Below are positions 17,560 to 27,337 of a DNA stretch of 64,000 nt, in pieces. A model generated the notes under the pieces. It was not told the origin of the DNA. It ran no database searches and saw only the letters and a program-made list of their open reading frames with translations. The translations under genes were made by a program, and so were the position numbers. The stretch spans positions 310,001 to 374,000 of the forward strand of contig NQOF01000004.1 in NCBI GenBank assembly GCA_002270465.1. The letters run 5' to 3'. The stretch is from Blautia hominis (GTDB taxonomy: Bacteria; Bacillota; Clostridia; Lachnospirales; Lachnospiraceae). How positions within the stretch are numbered: position 1 is the first letter of the stretch; every line of letters starts with the position of its first letter.

Positions 17560-19302
17560 ATGAGGAGCAGGAAAAAGTTAAAGTACAGGATCATGGATAT
17601 GGGGTTGAGACAGAAGACGGTGGCACTGGCTATGGCATTTTTTATGGTTGTGGTCATATTGTCCGGTGTCACCTTCTTTACGATTTATGAAAACATGAGG
17701 ATAGAGACTACAAAAAAGGCGGTGGACAGCCTCATGTCGCAGAAAAAGGAGGATATGGAGACTTATTTTGACAATCTGGAAGGCCTGGCTTACAGCATAG
17801 GATTTTCCTCCTGGATGCAGACCCTGTTCCAGCAGAAGAGCCTAGATACACGTACCATGCAGGAGGTATCAGAGAATATTGAATACTTTCTTGGCAGCAT
17901 ATCCGATATGAATGAAGGGGTACGGCTGGCAGCTATCATGGACAGTGGGGCGCGGCTCCGGGGAACCGGGCATCTGCATCTTGATTATTCTGAACATCTG
18001 GAGAGAAAAAGCTGGTATCCGGTCTTTCTCATGAACGGAAAATATATAGAGGAAGGTGAGGGGAAGGGCATATATACCAAGGGCCAGGGATGGTATATGA
18101 ATATCTATTATCCCATCAACAATCAGTATACCCTTGAGCAGGAGGGCATCCTGGTCATGACGCTGCCGCTTCAGAATATCGCCCATTTTACCGATATTGG
18201 AGCAGAAGGCGAGTACATGACTATAAAAAACCAAAACGGTAAAGTCATAACGTCCAGTCTCCCGGACAAAACGGCGGAGGAGGTAAAAAGAAAACCGGAC
18301 TATTTCAGTACCAGGACAGCACAAATAGACATAGGAGGTGAATACTGGACTGCCGAGGTAGTCCTTGATACATCAGGTCTTGCGGTGGACAGCAGGAATA
18401 TCTGGCTGGGATTTGCAGCCGTACTCCTGCTTGCGGCAGTATTGTTCCTATTGGCAGCGGTCATGTTTTCCAGATACCTGACAGTACCCATTTTGGAGTG
18501 CAGGGATGCGATGAAAAAAATACGCAACAATCAGATGGGTATTACCATGGAAAACCATTACCACGATGAGATTGGAGAATTGATAGACGGATTCAATGAC
18601 ATGTCCGGATCCATACACGAACTCATAGAGAAGAACAGGATGATCAGTACCCTTCAGAAGGAAACGGAGTATCAGATGCTGCAGCAGCAGATAAATCCGC
18701 ATTTTTTATATAATACATTGGAGATCATAAACGGTCTGATCCTGAATCATGAGGAGGAATCAGCAGTCAGCATCTGCGAGAATCTGGGGAGTATGTTCCA
18801 CTACAACCTGAAGCAGGAAAAATGGATCAGTGTAAAAGAGGAGATGGCGTATATCCGCCAATATCTCCTGATCATGAAGTATAAGATACCCGGACTGTCG
18901 GTTTTCTGTCAGGTGGAACCGGAGGTGGAAAAGAAAAAGATCCTGAAGGCACTCCTGCAGCCATTGGTGGAAAACTGTATCAGACACGGATTTGCCCAAA
19001 AGACAGACGAATGCTGTATATCCATATCCATTGAAGAGAAGGATAAAAAGATCTGTATTTCGATCATGGACAACGGTAAAGGAATCACCAGGGAGAAATA
19101 TATTTGGCTTTTAAAGGAGCTTCAGGATATCAGGGATAATCCAAATCAAAAGAAAGAGTCATCGGTACATATTGGCATCTGGAACGTATTCCACAGACTT
19201 TATCTGGAGTATGGAGCCTCCATGGAGTTCCAGATCATATCAAAGGAAAATGCAGGGACCAGAATTCAGATCACACTGCCGGGGGAGGGAGAAGATGATT
19301 AA
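17560..19302 (+). CDS. Sensor histidine kinase (YesM/LytS type)
   Basis: A 580-residue membrane kinase. TM1 is about residues 21-43, an extracellular sensor region follows to about 280, TM2 is 281-303, then HAMP, a His_kinase domain with phospho-acceptor His381 in QINPHFLYN, and a GHKL ATPase with N-box VENCIRHGF and MDNGKGI. The frame is open from 17488, but the ATG at 17560 is preferred because a GGGGGG run lies just upstream. The gene overlaps the regulator by 8 bp. It probably senses an extracellular carbohydrate signal and controls the importer and glycosidase genes downstream. Confidence 0.92.
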   Translation: MRSRKKLKYRIMDMGLRQKTVALAMAFFMVVVILSGVTFFTIYENMRIETTKKAVDSLMSQKKEDMETYFDNLEGLAYSIGFSSWMQTLFQQKSLDTRTMQEVSENIEYFLGSISDMNEGVRLAAIMDSGARLRGTGHLHLDYSEHLERKSWYPVFLMNGKYIEEGEGKGIYTKGQGWYMNIYYPINNQYTLEQEGILVMTLPLQNIAHFTDIGAEGEYMTIKNQNGKVITSSLPDKTAEEVKRKPDYFSTRTAQIDIGGEYWTAEVVLDTSGLAVDSRNIWLGFAAVLLLAAVLFLLAAVMFSRYLTVPILECRDAMKKIRNNQMGITMENHYHDEIGELIDGFNDMSGSIHELIEKNRMISTLQKETEYQMLQQQINPHFLYNTLEIINGLILNHEEESAVSICENLGSMFHYNLKQEKWISVKEEMAYIRQYLLIMKYKIPGLSVFCQVEPEVEKKKILKALLQPLVENCIRHGFAQKTDECCISISIEEKDKKICISIMDNGKGITREKYIWLLKELQDIRDNPNQKKESSVHIGIWNVFHRLYLEYGASMEFQIISKENAGTRIQITLPGEGEDD

Positions 19303-20740
19303 GATTTGTATAGCTGATGATGAAGAATATGTATTAAAGAGTATACGACGCAGGATAGAGCAGTCAGGACTTGACGTGGTGATCTCCGGTACGGCGATGA
19401 ATGGGGTAGAGGCATATGAATTATATGAAAAAGTAAATCCTGACATTTACTATGTGGATATCAATATGCCCTTATGCAGCGGCCTTGACTTTGTAGAACG
19501 AGTGCGCACTCTGGATAAGGACAGTCAGACAAAATTCATAATCGTCAGTGGATACGATGATTTTGCCTATATGAAAAAGGCGATCAGGACGGGTGTAGTA
19601 AATTATATCATGAAACCAATATCACAGCAGGAATTCATGGATACACTGGTGGAAGCCTGTGAGGGTATTAAGGAGATCAGGGAAAAACAGATAGAGGAAT
19701 ATGGAAGGCAGTGGGACTATTTTCAGGATTACAAAAATGCACATGAGGATTTTTCCGGCACAGCTCTTTTATTTTGCGGGGAAGATATGCCTGCGCACAT
19801 CAAAGAGGCTGGGGAGGGGCTGGGAGAGATGTTTGCCGAGAGATTCCCCCATGATTCCTGGGACTATATCCGATTTCACGGAAATGAGCAGCTAGTCCTG
19901 TTACTGGGAGCAGACCAGTGGCTCAGTGAAAAGGAAATTTGCGCCTTGTGGGAGGAAGCAGGAAAATATATGGAGGTCTCTCTGGCATATAAAGAGGGCA
20001 GGGACCTGAAGCTGAAGGCGCTGATCGACACCCTGGAATATGCCATGCTGAGGAGATTTTTTCCGGGAGCTATCCACATGATGGAGGGAGAGATTCCGGG
20101 GAAACAGGATAAGGAGATTGACCTGGAGGAGCTTGACAGAGCTATAGAAAATACTAGGGAGGACAAGTGGCAGGAAGAGGTAGAGAACGCTTTTAGAGAA
20201 ATATTTTCTGACAGGAACAACAGGGGACTTCTGAAATCTTTTTACCATTCTGTTTTGATTCTTGCAGCCAATAAATATACACAGCACAATTTCGGGATTC
20301 CTGAGAAACTGAAGACAGAACTTTACCCATTTTCCCTCCTGAACTGTGCAGACCAGCAGGAGATACGTGATAAAGTGAATGGATATGTTAGGATGATACA
20401 CGAGAAAATTGCCGGGCAAGCCGAAAGATCAGGACTTGTACAGCAGGTCGTCCGGTATCTGGAAACCCATTATACGGAGGATATCAGCCTCACAGATGTG
20501 GCAAATGAATTCTTTGTTGTTCCTAACTACCTGGCAAAGAAATTCAAGGAAAAGAAGAATGTGACAGCCATGCAGTATTTGGAAAATTACAGGATGGAGA
20601 GGGCAGCGGATTATTTAAGGAATACAAAACAGAGTGTCACGGAGATAGCCGGAAAGGTTGGCTATAATGATGCCAATTATTTTGCCCGCACGTTCAGGAA
20701 GCGGTATGGAGTGTCTCCCAGAGAATTCAGGAATCGTTAA
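19295..20740 (+). CDS. AraC-type response regulator
   Basis: A 481-residue regulator with an N-terminal receiver domain (acidic pocket at ADDEE, phospho-acceptor Asp55 in YYVDINMP, Lys in MKPIS), a long middle linker, and a C-terminal pair of AraC helix-turn-helix motifs at about 380-481 (DISLTDVANEFFVVPNYLAKKF and VTEIAGKVGYNDANYFARTF are the two units). The start at 19295 overlaps the kinase stop, preceded by GGGGGAGGGAG. It is the partner of the 17560 kinase and the expected activator of the SBP gene 162 bp downstream, whose promoter has no good -35 box. Confidence 0.92.
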   Translation: MIKICIADDEEYVLKSIRRRIEQSGLDVVISGTAMNGVEAYELYEKVNPDIYYVDINMPLCSGLDFVERVRTLDKDSQTKFIIVSGYDDFAYMKKAIRTGVVNYIMKPISQQEFMDTLVEACEGIKEIREKQIEEYGRQWDYFQDYKNAHEDFSGTALLFCGEDMPAHIKEAGEGLGEMFAERFPHDSWDYIRFHGNEQLVLLLGADQWLSEKEICALWEEAGKYMEVSLAYKEGRDLKLKALIDTLEYAMLRRFFPGAIHMMEGEIPGKQDKEIDLEELDRAIENTREDKWQEEVENAFREIFSDRNNRGLLKSFYHSVLILAANKYTQHNFGIPEKLKTELYPFSLLNCADQQEIRDKVNGYVRMIHEKIAGQAERSGLVQQVVRYLETHYTEDISLTDVANEFFVVPNYLAKKFKEKKNVTAMQYLENYRMERAADYLRNTKQSVTEIAGKVGYNDANYFARTFRKRYGVSPREFRNR

Positions 20741-20833
20741 AGATTTGATTTGTGCTAGTTATTGGGCGGAAATGTACTAGTTTGGAACCTCCCGTTTTTA
20801 TAGAATGAACTTATCAAACAGAGAAACAGTGAA

Positions 20834-20877
20834 GTTACTGTTGACAGACCTGGTGTTTGCAGGTTGTAAACAGTAAC
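20834..20877 (+). repeat. Inverted repeat in the leader of the binding-protein gene
   Basis: GTTACTGTTGACA (20834-20846) pairs with TGTAAACAGTAAC (20865-20877), with an inner GACCTG/CAGGTT stem. It ends 25 nt before the start codon. The arm sequence resembles the ends of the mobile elements found elsewhere in the window, but no target duplication flanks this copy. It could be an operator, a leader hairpin or an element relic. Confidence 0.7.
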
Positions 20878-20902
20878 ACAGGGAAAAGAAGGAGGATACA
20901 AA

Positions 20903-22306
20903 ATGTTTAAGAAAAGTCTGGCTGTTTTACTTGGCACCTGTATGGTTTGTTCATTGGCAGGATGCGGCGGTTCATCTGATGCTGCTTCAGGAAGTTCCGG
21001 AGGAGAAAGTAAGAAGGAGGCATCAGCCGGGGGGAAGAAAGTGGTGAGCTTCTATTCCTGGTCCGAGAGTGCGGAGCAGGATTTCGACAAAGCTGTGGTA
21101 GCCCAGTATGAAAAAGAACACCCGGAGGTGGATATAGAGGAGAATTTCATTCCCTACAATGAATATCTGAGCAAAATGAACACCATGGCAGCGGCTGACA
21201 GCCTGCCGGATGTATTCAAGATGCCGGAGGGCAGTGTGTTGGAATGGGGTTCAAAAGGTGTGCTTTTGGACTTGAAGCCCTTATACGACAAGGCAGGCGT
21301 TAAACCGGAAGATATCATGCTGGAGTCAACGATCTTCAAGACTGGTGAAAAGATATGGGGCAGTGGGTGTAATGTGGCCACAATTGCCTTGTATTATAAC
21401 AAGGACCTTTTGAAGGAGGCCGGTGTGGAATTTCCCTCCACGGATGCGGACAACCCCTGGACCTGGAAAGAGTTTGTGGATAACGCGAAAAAACTTACAA
21501 AGGATACAAGCGGGAAAACAGCAGATGAGGATGGATTTGACGCTGAAAATATCAGTACATACGGTACTATGATGCCCACGGACTGGGTTGTCTTCACACC
21601 GCTTCTGTACAGCAACGGTGCGGGAATCGCAAATGAGGACGGGACCAAGTTGGAAATTAATTCAGATAAGGGACTTGAGGTGATCCAGGGGATTGCGGAT
21701 CTGTCTCTGAAAGAGAACTGTGCACCGTCTGTGGCAATGGCGAAGGGGGCTTTTGCGGACAAGAGTACCATGCTCATGAATGGACAGGTAGCCATGCTGA
21801 TTGATGGATCCTGGGCACTCAGCAACTACTCCAACGAGGGATTTGATGTGGGAGTTGCGCAGATCCCGGTCTTTTCCCAGGCGGCAAATATGAGCTGGAC
21901 AGCGGGTATCTGTATGTCGCCTAAGGCTGAAGAGAATGAGGAGGCATTTGACTTCTTCAGATATTACACAGACTTTAATGAGGCTATCCATGCGGCTCAG
22001 GAAAACAAGGTAGCTCTGGGCGGACTTCCCCATACCCTTAATGTTTTTGACGGCGGAGAAAACGAAGGAGCATGGAAGGCAACGTACACGAATATAGACG
22101 AAAGCAGTAACTGTGATGCTTTTAAGAATATTCTGAACCAGGAAGGCACTCGTGTGGGAGAGAATATAACATTAAAGAATTTCCCGGTTATTGTAGACAA
22201 TACGATCATTCCAATCCTGGACAATGTCTGGCTGGGGGAGGAGACAGCAGCAGATGCCCTTGGCTCTCTGGACGTGTCCTCTGACCTTCAGGGGACATGG
22301 AACTGA
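20903..22306 (+). CDS. ABC sugar-binding lipoprotein
   Basis: A 467-residue solute-binding protein (family 1). Signal peptide with lipobox LAGC at Cys21 and a Gly/Ser-rich linker, so it is lipid-anchored outside the membrane. The body shows the usual periplasmic-binding pattern (VEIDFN-like LPDVFKMPEG, WTWKEFVDNAKKL, TMLMNGQVAMLIDGSWALSNY). AGAAGGAGG precedes the ATG. It delivers substrate to the permeases at 22385 and 23300. The neighbouring GH63-like enzyme suggests an alpha-linked oligosaccharide, but the ligand is not defined. Confidence 0.93.
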   Translation: MFKKSLAVLLGTCMVCSLAGCGGSSDAASGSSGGESKKEASAGGKKVVSFYSWSESAEQDFDKAVVAQYEKEHPEVDIEENFIPYNEYLSKMNTMAAADSLPDVFKMPEGSVLEWGSKGVLLDLKPLYDKAGVKPEDIMLESTIFKTGEKIWGSGCNVATIALYYNKDLLKEAGVEFPSTDADNPWTWKEFVDNAKKLTKDTSGKTADEDGFDAENISTYGTMMPTDWVVFTPLLYSNGAGIANEDGTKLEINSDKGLEVIQGIADLSLKENCAPSVAMAKGAFADKSTMLMNGQVAMLIDGSWALSNYSNEGFDVGVAQIPVFSQAANMSWTAGICMSPKAEENEEAFDFFRYYTDFNEAIHAAQENKVALGGLPHTLNVFDGGENEGAWKATYTNIDESSNCDAFKNILNQEGTRVGENITLKNFPVIVDNTIIPILDNVWLGEETAADALGSLDVSSDLQGTWN

Positions 22307-22320
22307 TGCAGATCTTTATG

Positions 22321-22345
22321 TCTCAGGAACGTTTTGTTCCTGAGA
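22321..22345 (+). terminator. Intercistronic stem-loop between binding protein and permease
   Basis: A perfect 10-bp stem TCTCAGGAAC / GTTCCTGAGA with a five-base loop, followed by ATATTT. It may act as a partial terminator or 3' stabiliser, giving more binding-protein mRNA than permease mRNA. Confidence 0.6.
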
Positions 22346-22384
22346 TATTTCTGAAAAGCAGGCAGACCATGTCAGGAGGAAAAT

Positions 22385-23296
22385 ATGAATAGTAGAACCG
22401 CTAAAAAGAAAATGAACCTTAAAGAAAAAAGTCAGCTGAAATGGGGATATTTCTTTATCGCCCCAGCTATCATCGGACTTATCTGTTTCAGCTTTGGTCC
22501 CATGTTGTTCAGCCTGGGTATCAGCTTTACGAAATGGGATGTGATAACAGCAAAAGAGTTTATAGGACTTGACAATTATAAGGCATTGTTCCACGATCCG
22601 TTGTTTTTTAAATCTCTAAAGGTAACTTTATATTATACCTTGTTAAGTGTTCCTCTTATTACATGTGTTCCGCTGCTGATCGCCATGCTGCTGAACACCA
22701 AAGTAAAAGGGATATCCATATTCAGAGCTATCTTTTATGTGCCGTCCATTGTTCCTATCGTTGCCAGCGCAGCGGTCTGGATGTATATCTACAACCCCAT
22801 GTACGGATTGCTCAATAGTATATTGAAGGCCCTGGGGCTTCATACTCATAATTTTATATTCAGCGAGACTGGCGCGGTCCCTTCCCTTGCGGTGATGGCT
22901 CTTTGGGCAGCCGGGAATACGGTAGTCATATATTTGGCAGGCCTTCAGGGAGTATCCCGGCAGCTGTACGAGGCAGCGGAGATTGACGGAGCGGGGGCGG
23001 CTGCAAGGTTCTTCCATATAACTGTGCCAATGATGACGCCAATCATATTCTATAACTTTGTAATGGCGATCATCAATTCCATGCAGATATTTACACAGGC
23101 ATATATTATGACAGACGGCGGACCGGCAAATGCTACTTTCTTCTATTCCCTGATGGTGTACAGGACCGCGTTCAAGCAGTCGCGGATGGGATATTCCGCT
23201 GCGATGTCATGGATCTTCTTTATTATAATTGCGGTCCTAACATTGCTTGTATTCAAATCGCAGAAGAAGTGGGTCGTTTATGAGAATGGAGATTGA
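22385..23296 (+). CDS. ABC sugar transporter permease (MalF/UgpA type)
   Basis: A 303-residue CUT1 permease with about six transmembrane helices. The EAA loop is EAAEIDGAGAAARFFHITVP, and MTDGGPANATFFYSLMVY is typical of the MalF/UgpA side. AGGAGG sits before the ATG. It starts 78 bp after the binding-protein gene, beyond a stem-loop, and is followed after 3 bp by the second permease. It acts in the membrane as one half of the import channel. Confidence 0.94.
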   Translation: MNSRTAKKKMNLKEKSQLKWGYFFIAPAIIGLICFSFGPMLFSLGISFTKWDVITAKEFIGLDNYKALFHDPLFFKSLKVTLYYTLLSVPLITCVPLLIAMLLNTKVKGISIFRAIFYVPSIVPIVASAAVWMYIYNPMYGLLNSILKALGLHTHNFIFSETGAVPSLAVMALWAAGNTVVIYLAGLQGVSRQLYEAAEIDGAGAAARFFHITVPMMTPIIFYNFVMAIINSMQIFTQAYIMTDGGPANATFFYSLMVYRTAFKQSRMGYSAAMSWIFFIIIAVLTLLVFKSQKKWVVYENGD

Positions 23297-23299
23297 CAT

Positions 23300-24133
23300 A
23301 TGAAGAGTAAAAAGCAGAAAAGGGTCAGGATTACCTGTTATATATTATTGATCGTAATTTCAATTACCATGTTGTTTCCATTTTTCTGGATGGTGCGGAG
23401 TGCGTTCATGACGAACAGAGAGATAACAACAGTACCAATAAAGTGGATCCCTTCCAGCTTTAATTTTGATAATTTTGTGGAGGCGTTTACGAAAGACTCC
23501 TTTGGGAGATATTTTCTGAACTCCGCTATCATAGTGATGGTGAATATGGTTGGTTCTATTTTAAGCTCCAGCTTTATCGCATTCGGTTTTTCCAGGCTTA
23601 AATTTAAAGGGCGTAATATCTGGTTCGCGCTTCTTTTGTCCACTATGATGATACCCTACACAGTTTTAATGATACCGCAGTTCCTAATATGGCAGTCCGT
23701 TGGAGGGTATAATACTTTTCTTCCGCTGACGGTCCCCTGCTTTTTCGGGACAGCCTTTAATGTATTCCTGGTGAAACAGTTCTACAGCGGGATCCCCAAG
23801 GAGTATGACGAGGCGGCACTTGTGGATGGGGCCAATTACTTTACGATCTATCTGAAGATCATTATGCCCATGGCAAAGCCTGCACTGTGTACAGTGGGAG
23901 TCTTTACATTCATGAACACATGGAATGACTTCATGGGACCGCTGCTTTATCTGGATGATCAGAAACTGAAGACAGTTTCCCTGGCACTTCAAAATTTTAT
24001 GGGGCAGCATAACAGCCAGTGGAACCTGCTCATGGCAGTTGCGACGGTCATAACCATACCCATGATCGCAGTGTATTTTGCGGCGCAGAAGTATTTTATT
24101 GAAGGAATCACATTTTCAGGATTAAAAGGATAA
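23300..24133 (+). CDS. ABC sugar transporter permease (MalG/UgpE type)
   Basis: A 277-residue CUT1 permease, second half of the channel. The EAA loop is EAALVDGANYFTIYLKIIMP; NTWNDFMGPLLYL and the ending KYFIEGITFSGLKG are characteristic. It starts 3 bp after the stop of the first permease, implying translational coupling; the purine-rich GGAGATTG at the end of the upstream gene serves as ribosome site. A glycosidase gene follows after 19 bp. Confidence 0.94.
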   Translation: MKSKKQKRVRITCYILLIVISITMLFPFFWMVRSAFMTNREITTVPIKWIPSSFNFDNFVEAFTKDSFGRYFLNSAIIVMVNMVGSILSSSFIAFGFSRLKFKGRNIWFALLLSTMMIPYTVLMIPQFLIWQSVGGYNTFLPLTVPCFFGTAFNVFLVKQFYSGIPKEYDEAALVDGANYFTIYLKIIMPMAKPALCTVGVFTFMNTWNDFMGPLLYLDDQKLKTVSLALQNFMGQHNSQWNLLMAVATVITIPMIAVYFAAQKYFIEGITFSGLKG

Positions 24134-24152
24134 TAGCAGGAGGTATGAGAAA

Positions 24153-25865
24153 ATGAGGCTTAACTTAACGGAGGTGCCCTTCAGTACAAGAGGGTCCTAT
24201 ATGGCAGTGTCATATTTGGAAGGCGGATTTCAAGGAAGAGAGATGGAGACAGGCCTGTATCTTAGGACCGTCCATGGTTCTGCCCGTTCTTCTTTTCTGG
24301 CCCGGATCACTCCGGTGCATGAGGGAAAATACGCAGAGTATACATATGAGGCAGAACCGCAGGAGGTACGGATTCTTACAGAACACGGAAAAGCGGGAAT
24401 CACCTTTGCAGATGACAAGACCATAGTACTCCATGGCGACGTGGAACTGGAACTGGATTTTATGGCAAAAGGGACAATGTTCACTTTTGCGCAGCCATGG
24501 AAGGCGGGAGACAGAGAGTTTTATCTGATAAACTGCTTTAATGGCAATTCACGTTATATGCTCCGGGCAGGAGAAGGACAGATCCAAATGGAACAGAAGT
24601 GGAGTGTGAGCACAGCAGAGTATTGCCGGATGAGACTTGAAAAGGGAAATGCAAAGACATATACGGTGACACTTGAGGAGAATTTTGAGGATTGGCTGGA
24701 TCGTGGCATAGACTATGATTATGCGAAAGCGGTGGGAGACAACAGGGAGAAGTTTCTTGAATTCTACCATTCCATGCCATCAGTTCCGGTGGAATATAAA
24801 GAGGCTGCGCAAGTTGCTGCTTACGTGAATTGGGCAAGCATCGTGTCGCCCTGCGGCGTACTCAAAAGAGAGTCCGTGTTAATGTCAAAAAACTGGATGT
24901 GCAATGTGTGGAGCTGGGACCACTGCTTTAACGCCATGGCCCTTGCCTATAATAACCCCACGGAGGCATGGGACCAGTTCATGGTGATGTTCGATTTCCA
25001 GAAGGAATCAGGGAATATACCGGACAGTGTGAATGATGCGGTGATCGTAAACAATTACTGCAAACCACCGATCCATGGCTGGACTCTGAGGAAACTCATG
25101 CAGATTATGGAACTGAGCGAAGCGCAGCTTCTTGAGGCATATGATAAAATCGGCAGATGGACCAACTGGTGGTTAAACTGCAGAGATGAGAACGGGGACG
25201 GACTTTGTGAATATACGCATGGAAACGACTCCGGCTGGGATAACGCAACAGCTTTTTCAGAACTCCCCCCGGTCACGCTGCCGGACTTGAACGCATTTCT
25301 TGTCCTGCAGATGGATGTTCTCGCAGACGTGGCAGCAAAGCTGGGATATAAGGCTGATTCTGCCATGTGGAGGACACGCGCAGATGATCTGATGGGAAAA
25401 ATGCTGGATGTGCTGTTCCTTAATGATAGTCCGGCTGCTTGGGCGGGATTCGGAATGGAACAGGTAGAGACGGACAGCTTAATATTATATCTGCCCATCC
25501 TTCTGGGAAATAAGCTGCCGGAAAAAATCCGTAGGAATATGATAGAAGTTATTAAAGGTGAAAAATTCAACACAGAGTATGGGCTGGCCACAGAAAGTCC
25601 AAAAAGCAGCGCGTACGAAGCGGATGGTTACTGGAGAGGTCCAATCTGGGCACCCAGCACCATGATCATTCTTGACGGTATGATGGAATGCGGGGAAAAG
25701 GAATTTGTACAGGAAACCACACGCAAATTTTGCCGTATGATACAAAAGAGCGGCTGTGCGGAGAATTTCGATGCTTTAACGGGCAGTGGCTTGCGGGACA
25801 GAGCCTATACATGGACTGCCAGTGTCATGTTGGTCATGGCACATGAATATCTGGAATGTAAATAG
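24153..25865 (+). CDS. GH63/MGH-like (alpha/alpha)6-barrel glycoside hydrolase
   Basis: A 570-residue protein without a signal peptide, therefore cytoplasmic. An N-terminal beta-rich domain (about 1-190) precedes a helical barrel. The barrel carries motifs of the GH63/mannosylglycerate-hydrolase group: WSWDHCFNAMAL (253-264), GNDSGWDNA (357-365) with a likely catalytic Asp, and EADGYWRGPIW (489-499) with a likely general base Glu. Enzymes of this clan hydrolyse alpha-glucosidic or alpha-mannosidic bonds with inversion. As last gene of the operon it should cut the oligosaccharide imported by the upstream transporter. GH family assignment is moderate; GH37-like is the alternative. Confidence 0.8.
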   Translation: MRLNLTEVPFSTRGSYMAVSYLEGGFQGREMETGLYLRTVHGSARSSFLARITPVHEGKYAEYTYEAEPQEVRILTEHGKAGITFADDKTIVLHGDVELELDFMAKGTMFTFAQPWKAGDREFYLINCFNGNSRYMLRAGEGQIQMEQKWSVSTAEYCRMRLEKGNAKTYTVTLEENFEDWLDRGIDYDYAKAVGDNREKFLEFYHSMPSVPVEYKEAAQVAAYVNWASIVSPCGVLKRESVLMSKNWMCNVWSWDHCFNAMALAYNNPTEAWDQFMVMFDFQKESGNIPDSVNDAVIVNNYCKPPIHGWTLRKLMQIMELSEAQLLEAYDKIGRWTNWWLNCRDENGDGLCEYTHGNDSGWDNATAFSELPPVTLPDLNAFLVLQMDVLADVAAKLGYKADSAMWRTRADDLMGKMLDVLFLNDSPAAWAGFGMEQVETDSLILYLPILLGNKLPEKIRRNMIEVIKGEKFNTEYGLATESPKSSAYEADGYWRGPIWAPSTMIILDGMMECGEKEFVQETTRKFCRMIQKSGCAENFDALTGSGLRDRAYTWTASVMLVMAHEYLECK

Positions 25866-25890
25866 TGGAATAGGTTAACCGGATTCATAA

Positions 25891-25931
25891 AAGCGGGTTA
25901 TCTCCATTTAAGGAGATGGCCCGCTTCTTTT
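25891..25931. terminator. Bidirectional terminator between convergent genes
   Basis: AAGCGGG-TT-ATCTCC pairs with GGAGAT-GG-CCCGCTT, flanked by T-rich sequence on the plus strand and A residues on the left. It separates the glycosidase operon from the convergent MATE gene. Confidence 0.8.
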
Positions 25932-25966
25932 AAATTTGTCCAAACGCAAGGATATTTTAGTTTTTA

Positions 25967-27337
25967 TTATTCAGCTTCGCTGGGAAGAGAACGGTAAAAC
26001 TTCTTCTGCCGTATAAAATAATAGATGATAAACAGTACAGCCGTAAGCGCCCAGGAGATGGGATAACTCATGAGTATGCTCTGGATCCCCGGAATATGGG
26101 GCACAACCGCAAAAATCCAGAAGATCCGCAGCAGGCAGACACCTCCGCATGTCATGATCATTGGAATCAGCACATCTCCGATGCCGCGGAGGGCACTGGA
26201 GAGGATCTCAATGAAGATAAACAGCACATAACTGGGTGCGATCACCTGGATGATCTTCATGCCCACCTTGATAACCTCAGGGTCCTGGGTGAACATGCGG
26301 AATATATAACTGCCAAATAGCAGGAACAGGGCACTTACCAGTATGGATGCAATAAAGTCCATAAACAGACACACAAATACACTTCTCTTCATACGTGAGT
26401 ATTTTCCGGCCCCGTAATTCTGCCCCACGAATGTGGTGATAGCAATGGAAAAGGCACCCGATATCATCCAGTAAATGGCGTCCATTTTGCCAAAAGCCGT
26501 GTAAGCAGCCATGGTATCTGTCCCCAGATTGTTCAGGGAAGTCTGTATAATGATATTTGAGATATTATACATAACAGACTGGATGCCCGCAGGAAGACCG
26601 ATGGTGATAATGGATTTGAGCAGGAACTTGTGGAAGCGGATGCTCTTGGCCTCCAGCAGATACATGTCTCCGGGCTGCATCAGGGCCCGCACGACCAGGA
26701 TGGCGCTGACGGCCTGAGCGATCAAAGTGGCAATGGCAGCACCCTCTACACCCAGATCAAGTCCCACAACCAGCAGGACATCAAGAAAAATATTAATAAA
26801 ACAGCATACGATCAGATAGTAAAGGGGGCGTTTGGAATCCCCAACAGCTCTCAGGATCGCAGAACCCACATTGTAAATAAATACAAAGACGATCCCTCCG
26901 AAATATATACGCAGATAAGAGGCAGAACCGGCCATTACATTTTCCGGTGTGTGCATCAGCCGCAGCATAAAAGGAGTCAGGATCAGTCCTAGGACTGTGA
27001 TGATGACACTGCCCACTATGGAGAGGGCCGCCGCTGTGTGCAGGGTGGCATTCAGGTCCTTTTTGTTTCTGGCCCCAAAGTATCGGGCAATGATAACTGT
27101 GGCACCAGAGGAAAGCCCCACAAAAAATCCCACAACCAGGTTGATGATCTGGCCGGAGGAACCGCCCACGCAGGCTAGGGCTTCCTTGCCCACAAACCGG
27201 CCTACCACGATGGCATCGGCTGTGTTGTATAGCTGCTGGAATAAGGTGCCCAGCATAATGGGAAAGAAAAACAGGAGGATCTGTTTCCAGATGACTCCCT
27301 CTGTGATCTGATTTTGGCCGGATTGCTTTGTACTCAT
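25967..27337 (-). CDS. MATE family efflux transporter
   Basis: A 456-residue membrane protein with about twelve hydrophobic helices and the MATE pattern, for example PIMLGTLFQQLYNTADAIVVGRFVG near the N-terminus. The minus-strand ATG at 27337 is preceded by GGGGGGAACATC. It is a cation-coupled exporter of drugs or metabolites, substrate unknown. It stands alone on the minus strand between plus-strand operons. Confidence 0.93.
   Translation of the reverse strand: MSTKQSGQNQITEGVIWKQILLFFFPIMLGTLFQQLYNTADAIVVGRFVGKEALACVGGSSGQIINLVVGFFVGLSSGATVIIARYFGARNKKDLNATLHTAAALSIVGSVIITVLGLILTPFMLRLMHTPENVMAGSASYLRIYFGGIVFVFIYNVGSAILRAVGDSKRPLYYLIVCCFINIFLDVLLVVGLDLGVEGAAIATLIAQAVSAILVVRALMQPGDMYLLEAKSIRFHKFLLKSIITIGLPAGIQSVMYNISNIIIQTSLNNLGTDTMAAYTAFGKMDAIYWMISGAFSIAITTFVGQNYGAGKYSRMKRSVFVCLFMDFIASILVSALFLLFGSYIFRMFTQDPEVIKVGMKIIQVIAPSYVLFIFIEILSSALRGIGDVLIPMIMTCGGVCLLRIFWIFAVVPHIPGIQSILMSYPISWALTAVLFIIYYFIRQKKFYRSLPSEAE

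Noticed and set aside
20834-20877. Considered as a further short copy of the mobile element
   Set aside because: The 8-bp flanks (ACAGTGAA and ACACAGGG) do not match and the length is only 44 bp, so it is listed as an inverted repeat of unknown role.
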